DNA of 64,000 nucleotides from assembly GCA_017532885.1 (NCBI GenBank), contig JAFXIS010000069.1:1-64000 (forward strand). Direction: 5' to 3'. Under the pieces are notes generated by a model that saw only the letters and a program-made list of their open reading frames with translations, did not search any database and was not told the DNA's origin. The position numbers and the translations under genes are program-made. This stretch comes from Alistipes sp. GTDB taxonomy: Bacteria; Bacteroidota; Bacteroidia; Bacteroidales; Rikenellaceae. Shown here in pieces: positions 31,707 through 40,636 of the stretch (position 1 is its first letter; every line of letters begins with the position of its first letter).

Positions 31707-33602
31707 ATGTATATTTTGCTTGCTGAAATATTGATTGTGAGTGCTTTGCTGCTCATTGGCTATCGCTTGCTGTTGGAGCGCCGTACCGATTTTCGTTGGT
31801 GTCGCCTCTATTTGGTTGTGTTGCCGCTGCTGTCGGTTGTAATTCCACTGTTGGAGATACCTCTGTGGCCGGCAAAGGCTGGGTTGATGCCCGTGATAAC
31901 CATTGGCGAGGGTGGTGCTGTCGCTGCCGGTGAGGTGGCTACGGAGCAAGCCCCAATCATCACTTTGGCAGGTGTGGTTTTGTCGTTGTATTGTATGGGT
32001 GTAGTGGCACTTGCTGTGCTACTCGTATATCAATTCTGGCGTATTCGAAAGTTGGAGCGAGATGCTGAGGTCGGCTATGTCGATGGTGTTCGCATTGTGC
32101 GTACATCGGTGGCGGTGGCGTCGTTCTCGTTCTTTCGTACCATTTATGTCAATCGTAATACTTCGGCAGAGGATTTGGCCGTAATCATAAAGCACGAGTG
32201 TAGCCATATTGCTCATCGTCATTCGTATGAGCGTTTGGCTATGGAGATTCAGAAGGCTCTGTTGTGGTGGAATCCTTTTGTGTGGTATGCAGCACGCCTG
32301 CTTACCGAAGTTGAAGAGTTTGAGGCCGACAGGGATGTCCTCTGTGGGGGTGAAGATAGAACAATCTATATACAAACCATTTTCAAGCAGATGTTCGGTT
32401 ATAGTCCGGAAATAGCGAACTCTCTGCGCGATTCTTTAACTAAAAAACGATTTATTATGATGACAACAAATTTCAGGAGTCGTTACGCACGACTCCGTCA
32501 GGCAGCAATATTGCCTTTGATGTTAGCTTTGGTGGTGGCTTTTGGTACTACGGCGCGAGCCGCACAGGAACAGGACGGAAAGAAACTTGTGGTGATTTCA
32601 AATCCCGAAAAACCAAATCCTATCTATTTGGTTGATGGTAAAGTGGTGGAGAGTATTGAGGGTGTGGATGCTAATATGATTGCTTCTATATCTGTTTTCA
32701 AAAGTGAAACTGAGGAGTTGAAGGAGCGATTGAAAGGTACCTCGGTTTCGGTTGAGGAGGTAGAGATGCGTGGTATTGTGATAATTGAGATGATTAAACC
32801 CGAGAACTTTGTTGCCGAGGGAGAAGAGGCTGAATATTCAGGTGTTGTTTGCGATTGGGATAATAATCCTATCATTGGAGCTGTTGTTAAGGTCGGAGAA
32901 CGAGGTGTTGTGACCGATATGAATGGCCGTTTTGAGATGCGTGCAACTTGCGGAGAGATAGGCGAGATTGTATATTTTGGTTATCAAAAACAGCCTATAC
33001 ATTTTACTCGCAATAAAGCCGAGGCGGTTTTTCATCTCACAAAAGAGGGCGAGGAGAAGGTCTTCGAGTTTAATGATGCGGTGGATATTCAGCTCTCCAT
33101 CGAAGAGGATAGTCAGGCTCAACCCAATAAGGTTACGGCATACTCAATTAAAAACGGCAAGGTTGAGAAGGTGAGTGCCGATGCTGTTTCGGCGGTTGTC
33201 AAGGCTGATAAAATGCCTTCGTTCCAGAGTGGTGGCTTGCAGGATTTTCGTGCGTGGGTGATGACTCAGGTGCGTTTTCCGAAGGAGATGCTCGATAAAA
33301 ATGTTCGTGGCAGAGTGGTGGCTGCTTTCATAGTCGATACCGATGGCAATGTAAGTAATGTCGATATTTTGCAGACGCCCGATAAGGCATTTTCGAATGA
33401 GGTTATTCGCGTGCTGATGAATAGCCCGAAATGGGAGGCTGGCGTGTCAGAAGGTAAGCCCGTGAAGGTGAAATATACTATTCCCGTAGATTTTGCCATT
33501 CACGATGGCGAGAAGCTGAATGTAAGCAAGGATAAAGCTCCGGCAAGTTCGGCGACTACCGCCGAGGAGGTTGTTGTAACGGGATTCGGCTCGAAGAAGT
33601 AG
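31707..33602 (+). CDS. BlaR1-like M56 zinc peptidase fused to a plug-like and a TonB C-terminal domain
   Basis: 631 residues. N-terminal membrane helices (about 2-23, 34-51, 86-108) surround an M56 peptidase with HECSH (163-167) and the downstream Glu in EVEEFEADRDVL; a fourth helix is near 266-283. After that the protein is extracytoplasmic: a VYLVDGKVV-like strand region, a carboxypeptidase-regulatory-like domain (about 377-430, YSGVVCDWDNNPIIGAVVKV) and a TonB C-terminal domain (about 505-610, AWVMTQVRFPKEM...VRGRVVAAFIVDTDG). The last residues, EEVVVTGFGSKK, resemble the TonB-box stretch at the start of SusC-type receptors. No penicillin-binding sensor is present, so the signal is not a beta-lactam as in BlaR1. 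Pairs with the BlaI protein. Confidence 0.85.
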   Translation: MYILLAEILIVSALLLIGYRLLLERRTDFRWCRLYLVVLPLLSVVIPLLEIPLWPAKAGLMPVITIGEGGAVAAGEVATEQAPIITLAGVVLSLYCMGVVALAVLLVYQFWRIRKLERDAEVGYVDGVRIVRTSVAVASFSFFRTIYVNRNTSAEDLAVIIKHECSHIAHRHSYERLAMEIQKALLWWNPFVWYAARLLTEVEEFEADRDVLCGGEDRTIYIQTIFKQMFGYSPEIANSLRDSLTKKRFIMMTTNFRSRYARLRQAAILPLMLALVVAFGTTARAAQEQDGKKLVVISNPEKPNPIYLVDGKVVESIEGVDANMIASISVFKSETEELKERLKGTSVSVEEVEMRGIVIIEMIKPENFVAEGEEAEYSGVVCDWDNNPIIGAVVKVGERGVVTDMNGRFEMRATCGEIGEIVYFGYQKQPIHFTRNKAEAVFHLTKEGEEKVFEFNDAVDIQLSIEEDSQAQPNKVTAYSIKNGKVEKVSADAVSAVVKADKMPSFQSGGLQDFRAWVMTQVRFPKEMLDKNVRGRVVAAFIVDTDGNVSNVDILQTPDKAFSNEVIRVLMNSPKWEAGVSEGKPVKVKYTIPVDFAIHDGEKLNVSKDKAPASSATTAEEVVVTGFGSKK

Positions 33603-33626
33603 TTTGTTGTAAATTCGAGTAAGAGA

Positions 33627-33662
33627 AGAGAGTGTCCAATTTGTGTTGGATACTCTCTTTGT
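33627..33662 (+). terminator. Terminator of the blaI-M56 operon
   Basis: Arms AGAGAGTGTCCAA / TTGGATACTCTCT around a 6-base loop, followed by a T-rich tail. Confidence 0.8.
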
Positions 33663-33969
33663 TGTTTTGTGCCGGAAAGTTGAGCGGTGTACTTAAAGTG
33701 TATTTTAGGAGTAAAAAATATATTTTTAGTGAAGATAATATGTCTATATTTGCACTCTCGTTATGAACAGGAACGATGTCGGTTCTTTGATTGATTATCA
33801 GTGCGTTTATCAATGGCTTAAGATTTGTTTTTTTGTGTGGTTGATTGTCGGCAGAGATTTATTTGGTCAATTTGTCTGTGGTTTATGCACAAAACGGAAA
33901 AACTTGAAAACTTTTTTTGTTTTTGAGTTTTCTGTTTGTATATTTGCAGGCGTTAAAAAGGCAGAAAGT
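33663..33969 (+). promoter_or_regulatory. Two promoters before the TetR gene
   Basis: The near promoter is TTTG (33916-33919), 19-base spacer, TATATTTG (33939-33946), 23 bases before the TetR ATG. A second -7 box, TATATTTG (33745-33752) with no good -33, lies upstream; an ATG at 33763 opens the same frame, but the 69 added residues do not look like part of a TetR protein. Confidence 0.5.
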
Positions 33970-34599
33970 ATGACACAACACGAAAAAGTTATAGGGCATG
34001 TCTCGCAAATGATTAAGAGTCTGGGCGTTAAGTCGGTCCGTATGGACGATGTGGCGAACGAACTCGGTATGTCGAAGCGTACTTTGTATGAGATGTTTAG
34101 CGACAAAGAGGAGCTGCTATATGAGAGTTTGTGTTATATGATGGACCAGCATACGCGCACATTGACAAAACTTGCGGCGTCGTGTGACAGTATGCTCGAA
34201 ATATTACTCCTTAGCGTTAGAGAGCTATGTAAGAGTGGCGTGTCGAGCGAAATGGAGTGCCGTTTGGTTATAAATCTAAAGAAATTCTATCCCAATATGT
34301 TCGAGCGTATTCAGCGCTATCATGCAGAGCAGGGTTTGGCTAATTTGCAGTATGCTTTGGATAAGTGCCGCGAGGAGGGATATTTGGACGAACATGCCGA
34401 TATCGAGCTTATGGCGCAGTTGTTCCTTACGAATATGGGCGTTATAATGAGCGGTAACAATATATCGCTGCCCGAAGGCGTTAGCAAGGAGAAGGCGTTC
34501 AGTGTGCTTATAATTAATTTCCTTAGAGGTTTGGCGTCGGTGGAAGGCTTGCGTAAGATTGATGAGATTTTGGCGCGAGAGAAGCAGAAAAGCGTTTAA
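33970..34599 (+). CDS. TetR/AcrR-family regulator of the RND efflux operon
   Basis: 209 residues. The N-terminal helix-turn-helix is clear: VIGHVSQMIKSLGVKSVRMDDVANELGMSKRTLYEMFSDKEELLYE. The all-helical C-terminal ligand domain is divergent, as usual. It lies 42 bases before the outer-membrane efflux gene on the same strand and is most likely the local repressor, co-transcribed with its targets. The inducer is unknown. The start at 33970 follows the better promoter. Confidence 0.88.
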   Translation: MTQHEKVIGHVSQMIKSLGVKSVRMDDVANELGMSKRTLYEMFSDKEELLYESLCYMMDQHTRTLTKLAASCDSMLEILLLSVRELCKSGVSSEMECRLVINLKKFYPNMFERIQRYHAEQGLANLQYALDKCREEGYLDEHADIELMAQLFLTNMGVIMSGNNISLPEGVSKEKAFSVLIINFLRGLASVEGLRKIDEILAREKQKSV

Positions 34600-34641
34600 G
34601 TAAAGAAAGAAACATAAACAGTATTAATAAAGGTAATATCT

Positions 34642-35997
34642 ATGAAACTGAAGAATCTCTTATTTGCGTTGGTTGTGCTTATGGGCATAACAGCGGTGCC
34701 TGCTATGGCACAGGAGAATTCCGAGGCTGTCAAGGGGGCAGAACCGGTGGTTTTGACTTTGGAGCAGGCTTTGGAAATTGCGCTCAGCGAGAACCCTACG
34801 GTTCAGGTTGCTGACAAGACTATTGAAGTGAAGAAGTACGCCAAGAAGGGTACTTATGCGTCGTTGTGGCCCGAGATTTCGGCTTCGGCTACTTATCAGC
34901 GTTATATCAAAAAGCAGACATTCCACATTATGGGCCAGACTATGGAGGTCGGTACTGCCAACAACTATTCGGGCGGTTTGTCGGCCGCTATGCCTGTTGT
35001 GAATGCACAGTTGTGGAAGTCGCTCAAACTCTCGGCTATGGATGTGGAGTTGGCTGTTGAGCAGGCTCGTTCGTCACGCATCGATATGATTGAGCAGGTA
35101 TCAAAGGCTTTTTATCAGGTGCTTTTGGCTAAGGACTCTTACGATGTCTATAAGCGCGTGTATGACAATGCCGTAGAGAATCATAAGATTGTCGAAATGC
35201 GCTATAAGGCAGGTCAGGTGTCGGAGTATGACTATATCCGTTCACAGGTGTCGGTTGCGAATGCCGAGCCCAATGTGTTCAATGCCGAGAACTCTATCGT
35301 GTTGGCTTTGTGGCAGTTGAAGGCGCTGCTCGGTATGGACCTTAATGTCGATATCGATTGCGCAGGCCGTTTGGCTGATTATGAGTCGGCTCTCACAGCG
35401 CAGATTGAGATGGGTGATTTGAGAAACAACAGCACCATGCAGCAGTTGGATATTCAGGAGCGCATGTTGGAGCAGGCGTTGAAGGTTAAGCGTGCGGCAA
35501 ATATCCCATCGTTGGCATTGTCGGTAAACTACAATTTCACAGCCATGGACGAAACCTATAAGTTCAGCCAGTATCATTGGAATCCCTATTCTGTGGCGGT
35601 GCTGAATTTGAGTATCCCCATTTTCTCGGGTGGTAAGCGTCGTGCCGAGATTAATCAGGCGAAGCTGGATTTGGCAAATATAGAGTTGCAGCGCGAGAAT
35701 GCTGAGCGTCAGTTGCATACAGCCATGATGTCGTATTATAGCAATATGCAGACCAATGTGAAGCAGTATTACGCTTCGTCACAGACTATTTCGCAGGCTA
35801 AGCGCGGTTACGACATTGCTGTGAAGCGTTATGAAGTCGGTGGCGGAACTTTGGTGGATATCGACAATTCACAGTTGGCATATACTCAGGCTGAGTTGTC
35901 GCGTTCGGCTGCTATTTATGATTACCTCGTAAATCTTGCCTCGATGGATAAGCTCGTAGGTAACACTTACACAGAAACAATCAAAACAGAAAACTAA
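34642..35997 (+). CDS. TolC-family outer-membrane efflux protein
   Basis: 451 residues with signal peptide (MKLKNLLFALVVLMGITAVPAMA). Two OEP repeats follow, each starting with the family's ALEIALSENPTVQVADKTIEV or QLDIQERMLEQALKVKRA pattern, with coiled-coil helices and the ending YEVGGGTLVDIDNSQLAYTQAELSRSAAIYDYLVNLASMDKLVG. It is the outer-membrane channel of the tripartite pump whose adaptor and RND subunits are encoded 15 and 1079 bases further on. Confidence 0.9.
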   Translation: MKLKNLLFALVVLMGITAVPAMAQENSEAVKGAEPVVLTLEQALEIALSENPTVQVADKTIEVKKYAKKGTYASLWPEISASATYQRYIKKQTFHIMGQTMEVGTANNYSGGLSAAMPVVNAQLWKSLKLSAMDVELAVEQARSSRIDMIEQVSKAFYQVLLAKDSYDVYKRVYDNAVENHKIVEMRYKAGQVSEYDYIRSQVSVANAEPNVFNAENSIVLALWQLKALLGMDLNVDIDCAGRLADYESALTAQIEMGDLRNNSTMQQLDIQERMLEQALKVKRAANIPSLALSVNYNFTAMDETYKFSQYHWNPYSVAVLNLSIPIFSGGKRRAEINQAKLDLANIELQRENAERQLHTAMMSYYSNMQTNVKQYYASSQTISQAKRGYDIAVKRYEVGGGTLVDIDNSQLAYTQAELSRSAAIYDYLVNLASMDKLVGNTYTETIKTEN

Positions 35998-36012
35998 AAA
36001 ACAGAAAGAGAT

Positions 36013-37044
36013 ATGAAGATGAATGTAATTATCAGAGGCCTCCTCATTGGAGGTGTTTGCATTGCAAGCGTAGCATGTGGCTCGAAGAAGAGTGCAGAGT
36101 CGGTTGCACCGGTTGAGGTAGCAAAACCCAAGGTTACTACCGAGGTGGTGAATATTCAGGATGTAGTGATGACAAGTACCTTTACAGGTAATGTTGAGGG
36201 CTTTGCCGTGAATAATATTACTCCCCAGCAGCCTCGTCGTATCTCGCGTCTGTTGGTGGATGTAGGTGACCGTGTGTATGCAGGTCAGAAGGTTGCCGAG
36301 TTGGATTCTTCGGCTTTGGCGCAGGCAAAGGCTCAGTATGAGAATAATAAGGCGAACTTCGAGCGTACGGATGTGTTGTATAAGGCCGGAGGTGAGTCAA
36401 AGGCTAATTGGGAGTCTATGCATACCGCTTACGAGGTGTCAAGACTTGCATATGAGAACCTTTTGGAGAATACTACATTGCTCTCGCCCATTTCAGGCTT
36501 GGTTACTGCGCGTAACTACGATAATGGCGATATGTGTGGTGGTCTGCCTATCTTCGTGGTGCAGCAGATTAACCCTGTGAAGATTAAAATCAATGTTTCG
36601 GAGTCGCTCTACTCTTATATCAAGAAGGGTATGGCGGTTGAGGTAGAGTTGGATGCTCTTTCCGAGAATAAGTTCCAGGGTAAGGTGTCGCGCATCACTC
36701 CGTTGATTGATTCTTCGACTCGTACTTTCGAGGTTGAGGTGACTGTATCGAATGGTAAGGAGTTGATTAAGCCGGGTATGTATGCTCGCGTAGCGATGAA
36801 CTATGGTACGCGCAAGAATATCGTTGTACCCGATGTTGCTGTTGTTAAGCAGTTGGGCTCGGGTGACCGTTATATCTATGTTTATCAGCAGGATGGTACC
36901 GTAGAGTTCCAGAAGGTTGAGTTGGGCCGTCGTATGGGTGGCGAGTATGAGATTTTGAGCGGTATCGCAGATGGTGCTGAGGTTGTGACTTCAGGTCAGG
37001 TTGCATTGAAGGATGGTATCGCCGTAGAGCGTGTAAACGAGTAG
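36013..37044 (+). CDS. RND efflux periplasmic adaptor (membrane fusion lipoprotein)
   Basis: 343 residues. A lipoprotein signal ends at Cys22 (CIASVAC-GSKKSAES). Barrel-sandwich (lipoyl-like) halves flank a short helical hairpin: RISRLLVDVGDRVYAGQKVAELDSSALAQAKAQYENNKANFERT ... LENTTLLSPISGLVTARNYDNGDMC in pieces; then beta-barrel (VKIKINVSESLYSYIKKG) and membrane-proximal domains (VVPDVAVVKQLGSGDRYIYV). It bridges the TolC-type channel and the RND pump. Confidence 0.9.
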   Translation: MKMNVIIRGLLIGGVCIASVACGSKKSAESVAPVEVAKPKVTTEVVNIQDVVMTSTFTGNVEGFAVNNITPQQPRRISRLLVDVGDRVYAGQKVAELDSSALAQAKAQYENNKANFERTDVLYKAGGESKANWESMHTAYEVSRLAYENLLENTTLLSPISGLVTARNYDNGDMCGGLPIFVVQQINPVKIKINVSESLYSYIKKGMAVEVELDALSENKFQGKVSRITPLIDSSTRTFEVEVTVSNGKELIKPGMYARVAMNYGTRKNIVVPDVAVVKQLGSGDRYIYVYQQDGTVEFQKVELGRRMGGEYEILSGIADGAEVVTSGQVALKDGIAVERVNE

Positions 37045-37075
37045 TTTTAGGTTGTATTTTTAAGAGAATTTTACG

Positions 37076-40000
37076 ATGAATATTTATAAATCATCGGTCA
37101 ATAACCCCATTACCACCATCATATTGTTCGTAGCAATTATGATTTTTGGTGGTGTGTCACTCTCGCGTCTGGGTATTGACCTTTTCCCCGACATCGAGTC
37201 AAATGCGATGTTGGTAATGACGGCATATCCCGGAGCGAGTGCCGAGGATATCGAGAATAATGTTACACGCCCGGTCGAGAATGTGTTGAATGGTGTGGAC
37301 CATTTGAAGAACTTGACCTCAACTTCAAAGGAGAATATCTCTGTCGTTGCATTGGAGTTTGAATATGGTTACGACTTAGATATCTTGGCGAATGATGTGC
37401 GTGATAAATTGGACATGCTGTCTACTCTGCCTGATGGTGTGAGTACGCCGATTATCTTTAAGTTCTCGTCTGATATGATGCCCGTATTGATGGTGGGTGT
37501 TACTGCAGAGGAGAGCATGCCTGGTCTGTATAAGATTCTTGATGACCAGATTGTAACGCCGTTGGCTCGTGTAAGCGGTGTGGGTACGGTATCAATTGCC
37601 GGTATTCCCGAGCGAGAGATTCAGGTATATTGCGACCCGAACAAGTTGGAGGCTTATGGCCTTACTATCGAGCAGATTTCATCGGTTATCGCTTCGGTAA
37701 ACCGTAGTACTCCTGCCGGCTCGTTCGATATCGGTTCAAATGCCTATTCGTTGCGTGTAGACCATGAGTTTGAGGATCCTCAGGAGATGCTGAGCCTCGT
37801 TGTGGGTTATCGCAATGGTGCGCCTATCATGTTGCGCGATGTGGCAGTTATCAACGATACTATTCAGGAGCGTATTCAGGAGGCTTACAACAATGGTAAG
37901 CAGGGTGGTATGATTATCGTGCAGAAGAAGTCGGGTGCCAACTCGGTGAAGATTTGCCAAAGTGTACAAGACTACATCGAGGAGATTAAGGGCAACCTGC
38001 CTTCGGATGTGAATCTGTTTACCATCATGGATACTTCGGATAACATCATCTCGACTGTACACTCGTTGCGCGACACTATTATTACGACCTTTGTGCTTGT
38101 TATGTTGGTTGTGTTCCTCTTCCTGGGACGCTGGCGTGCGACTATCGTTGTCGTTTTGACTATCCCTATCTCGTTGTTGGCAGCGATTATCTATATCTTC
38201 GCTACGGGCGATACGCTTAATATCATTACCATGTCGTCGCTCTCTATTGCCATCGGTATGGTTGTGGATAATGCTATCGTGGTGTTGGAGAATATCACGA
38301 CGCACATCGACCGTGGTGCAAAGCCCAAGCAGGCGGCTATCTTCGCTACAAAGGAGGTGGGTATCTCGGTAATAGGTGGTACACTTACTACAATTGCCGT
38401 GTTCTTGCCTTTGACTATGGTGCAAGGTATGGCGGGAGTGTTGTTTAACGCCATGGGTTGGATGGTGACCATTACACTTACAATCTCTACTTTGGCGGCT
38501 GTGACCTTTACCCCTGTGTTGTGCTCGTTGATGTTGAAGCTCAACCCCAAGAAGGCGTGGTTCCAGGGCAAGATTGATGCCGTTATGGAGCGTTTCAATA
38601 ACTTCTATGGTGGTATCCTGGATTGGTGTGTGCGTCACCGCAAGACTGTGATTTTCGGCTCTATCGGTCTGTTCCTCGCTGTGATGGGTATATTGGGACC
38701 CCACTTGAAGTCGGAGTTCTTCCCCGTACAGGATAGTGCATCGATGTCGGCTGAGATTCAGCTCCCCGCAGGTACTCGTCAGGAGATTACAAAGGAGCTT
38801 GCTCTTGAGTTGGTAGACAGAATCCGTGCGGCTTATCCCGAGGAGATTGAGATGGTGAACTTCCGTGCCGGTCAGGCGGATACGGATAATACCTTTGCTT
38901 CGCTTTCAACCAATGGTACGCATGTTATCTCGATGAATATGCGTTTGGTGAAGAAAACCGAGCGTGATTTGAGCCTTGCCGAGATTGGTGACGGCGTGCG
39001 TCGCATCATGGATGAGTATACTATCATCCGCAAGTATAAGGTTACCGAAGGTGGTGGCGGTATGGCAGGTAAGTCTGCCGTAGATATCGAGATTTATGGT
39101 TATGACTTCGATACTTCGGATGCTTTGGCTGAGCAGGTGGCAAATATGTTCCGCAATATGGAGGGTTGTACCGAGGTTACCATTTCGCGTGATGAGTATA
39201 CACCCGAGTATCATGTGGAGTTCGACTTGGATAAGTTGGCAGCTTCGGGCTTGGATGTTACGACGGCGTCGGGTTACTTGCGTAACCGAATCAATGGCTC
39301 GGTAACTTCATACTACCGCGAGGATGGTGATGAGTATGATATCCGCGTGCGTTATGACCGCAAATTCCGTGAGTCTTTGGAGGATATCGAGAATATCACT
39401 ATCTACAACCAGATGGGTCAGGGCATCAAGATTCGCGATGTGGGCGTAGTGAAGGAGGCAGCTACTCCTCCTGCAATTACGCGAAAGAATCGTGAGCGTT
39501 ATGTCACCGTATCGGGTGTTGTAGGTGCAGGATATGCGTTGTCGGAGTTGGTTGAAAAGACTAAAGTCGAGATGAAGAACATCCCAATGCCTGCGGGCTT
39601 TATGTGGCAGATTGGCGGTACTTATGAGGACCAGCAGGAGACCTTCGGCGATTTGTTCCTATTGATGGCATTGATGGTAATCCTGGTATATGTGATTATG
39701 GCGTCGCAGTTTGAGTCTTTGACCTATCCGTTCGTTATTATGTTCTCATTGCCGTTTGCTGTCGTGGGTGTGGTAATCGGATTGGCAATTACGGGCACAC
39801 CTATGAATATTATGGCTCTGTTGGGAGTGTTGATGCTTATCGGTATTGTGGTGAACAACGGTATCGTGCTGGTGGACTACACAATCCTCTGCCGCGAGCG
39901 TGGTCTGGAGGTCTTGGATGCTGTTGTTACGGCGGGTCGAAGCCGTTTGCGTCCTATCCTTATGACTACACTTACAACCGTGTTGGGTATGATTCCTATG

Positions 40001-40168
40001 GCTGTGGGTAATGGTGTCGGTGCCGAGATGTGGAACTCACTCGGTATGTCGGTCGCATGGGGATTGTCATTCTCGACATTGATTACCTTGATTCTTATTC
40101 CTACCCTGTACGCCGCATTTGCTTACCGTGGCGAGAAGCGTCAGGCAAAGAGGGCTTTGAAGGCATAA
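37076..40168 (+). CDS. RND (AcrB/MexB-superfamily) efflux pump
   Basis: 1030 residues with the standard 12-helix, two-fold layout: first helix then large periplasmic domain, and a repeat starting near residue 520 (HRKTVIFGSIGLFLAVMGILG). Recognisable motifs are GIDLFPDIE.., TAYPGASAEDIENNVTRPVE, SIAIGMVVDNAIVVLENI with the proton-relay Asp, and GIVVNNGIVLVDYTI in the second half, which has the Asn/Asn pair instead of the Asp-Asp found in the true HAE-1 drug pumps' first half. Closer to HAE1-like pumps of this phylum; the substrate is not evident. Followed by a small companion gene. Confidence 0.92.
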   Translation: MNIYKSSVNNPITTIILFVAIMIFGGVSLSRLGIDLFPDIESNAMLVMTAYPGASAEDIENNVTRPVENVLNGVDHLKNLTSTSKENISVVALEFEYGYDLDILANDVRDKLDMLSTLPDGVSTPIIFKFSSDMMPVLMVGVTAEESMPGLYKILDDQIVTPLARVSGVGTVSIAGIPEREIQVYCDPNKLEAYGLTIEQISSVIASVNRSTPAGSFDIGSNAYSLRVDHEFEDPQEMLSLVVGYRNGAPIMLRDVAVINDTIQERIQEAYNNGKQGGMIIVQKKSGANSVKICQSVQDYIEEIKGNLPSDVNLFTIMDTSDNIISTVHSLRDTIITTFVLVMLVVFLFLGRWRATIVVVLTIPISLLAAIIYIFATGDTLNIITMSSLSIAIGMVVDNAIVVLENITTHIDRGAKPKQAAIFATKEVGISVIGGTLTTIAVFLPLTMVQGMAGVLFNAMGWMVTITLTISTLAAVTFTPVLCSLMLKLNPKKAWFQGKIDAVMERFNNFYGGILDWCVRHRKTVIFGSIGLFLAVMGILGPHLKSEFFPVQDSASMSAEIQLPAGTRQEITKELALELVDRIRAAYPEEIEMVNFRAGQADTDNTFASLSTNGTHVISMNMRLVKKTERDLSLAEIGDGVRRIMDEYTIIRKYKVTEGGGGMAGKSAVDIEIYGYDFDTSDALAEQVANMFRNMEGCTEVTISRDEYTPEYHVEFDLDKLAASGLDVTTASGYLRNRINGSVTSYYREDGDEYDIRVRYDRKFRESLEDIENITIYNQMGQGIKIRDVGVVKEAATPPAITRKNRERYVTVSGVVGAGYALSELVEKTKVEMKNIPMPAGFMWQIGGTYEDQQETFGDLFLLMALMVILVYVIMASQFESLTYPFVIMFSLPFAVVGVVIGLAITGTPMNIMALLGVLMLIGIVVNNGIVLVDYTILCRERGLEVLDAVVTAGRSRLRPILMTTLTTVLGMIPMAVGNGVGAEMWNSLGMSVAWGLSFSTLITLILIPTLYAAFAYRGEKRQAKRALKA

Positions 40169-40199
40169 ATTGAGGGCTAATAACTAAAACTGAGAAAGT

Positions 40200-40493
40200 A
40201 TGAAAGCAGTATTTTTATCATGTAACCAGTCGATGTTCGATGCGGTTATGGATATTATGGATGATATGCAGATAAGTGGCTTCACAGGCTGGGAGGAGCT
40301 TATTGGTCGTGGTACGAACGATGGCGAGCCCCACTTGGGTAACCACGCATGGCCTACGATGAATTCAGCGCTAATCGCGGTTATGGAGGATGCTAAGGCT
40401 GCGGAGTTTTTGGCAGCTCTTAAGCGGCTCGATGCCGACAACCACAAGCAGGGCTTGCGTGCCTTCGCTTGGGAGGTTAGCGATATGATTTAA
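40200..40493 (+). CDS. PG0541-type transporter-associated small protein
   Basis: 97 residues, soluble, starting MKAVFLSCNQSMFDAVMDIM. It resembles the conserved small protein encoded at the end of RND efflux operons in Bacteroidales (the PG0541 type of Porphyromonas), with GFTGWEELIGRGTNDGEPHLGNHAWPTMNSALIAVMEDAKA in its middle. The size and alternating strand/helix pattern are compatible with a PII-like ferredoxin fold. A role as a cytoplasmic regulator or sensor of the pump is inferred; experiments are not known to me. Thirty-one bases separate it from the pump gene. Confidence 0.8.
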   Translation: MKAVFLSCNQSMFDAVMDIMDDMQISGFTGWEELIGRGTNDGEPHLGNHAWPTMNSALIAVMEDAKAAEFLAALKRLDADNHKQGLRAFAWEVSDMI

Positions 40494-40513
40494 GAGTAGA
40501 TATTTGTGATTAT

Positions 40514-40546
40514 GGGAGCAGGGATTTTCTTCTCTGCTCTTTTTTT
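40514..40546 (+). terminator. Terminator of the RND efflux operon
   Basis: Stem GAGCAG / CTGCTC with a 12-base loop, followed by eight Ts. Confidence 0.8.
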
Positions 40547-40557
40547 GCGGGTAGGGC

Positions 40558-40636
40558 AGTAACAACAGTAACAACAGTAACAGGGGTGTTACTATTGTTA
40601 CTGTTGTTACTCTGTTACTCTTGCTCTTTTATCTTT
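40558..40636. repeat. Long hairpin of AGTAACAAC units plus dispersed short repeat
   Basis: Left arm 40558-40582 is made of tandem AGTAACAAC units; the right arm 40589-40611 is its reverse complement with one mismatch. The loop is about 6 bases. A further CTGTTACTC follows, then the reverse of the AAAGATAAAAGAGCAA dispersed repeat up to the stop codon of the minus-strand methyltransferase gene. It may serve as that gene's terminator. Confidence 0.55.

Noticed and set aside
33763..33969. A 69-codon N-terminal extension of the TetR protein
   Set aside because: It lies upstream of the better promoter and lacks similarity to TetR proteins; kept only as a low-interest observation.
37736..38704. 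A 322-codon minus-strand frame inside the RND pump gene
   Set aside because: Low-complexity His/Gln/Arg-rich product with no recognisable fold; it lies fully inside a well-supported gene.
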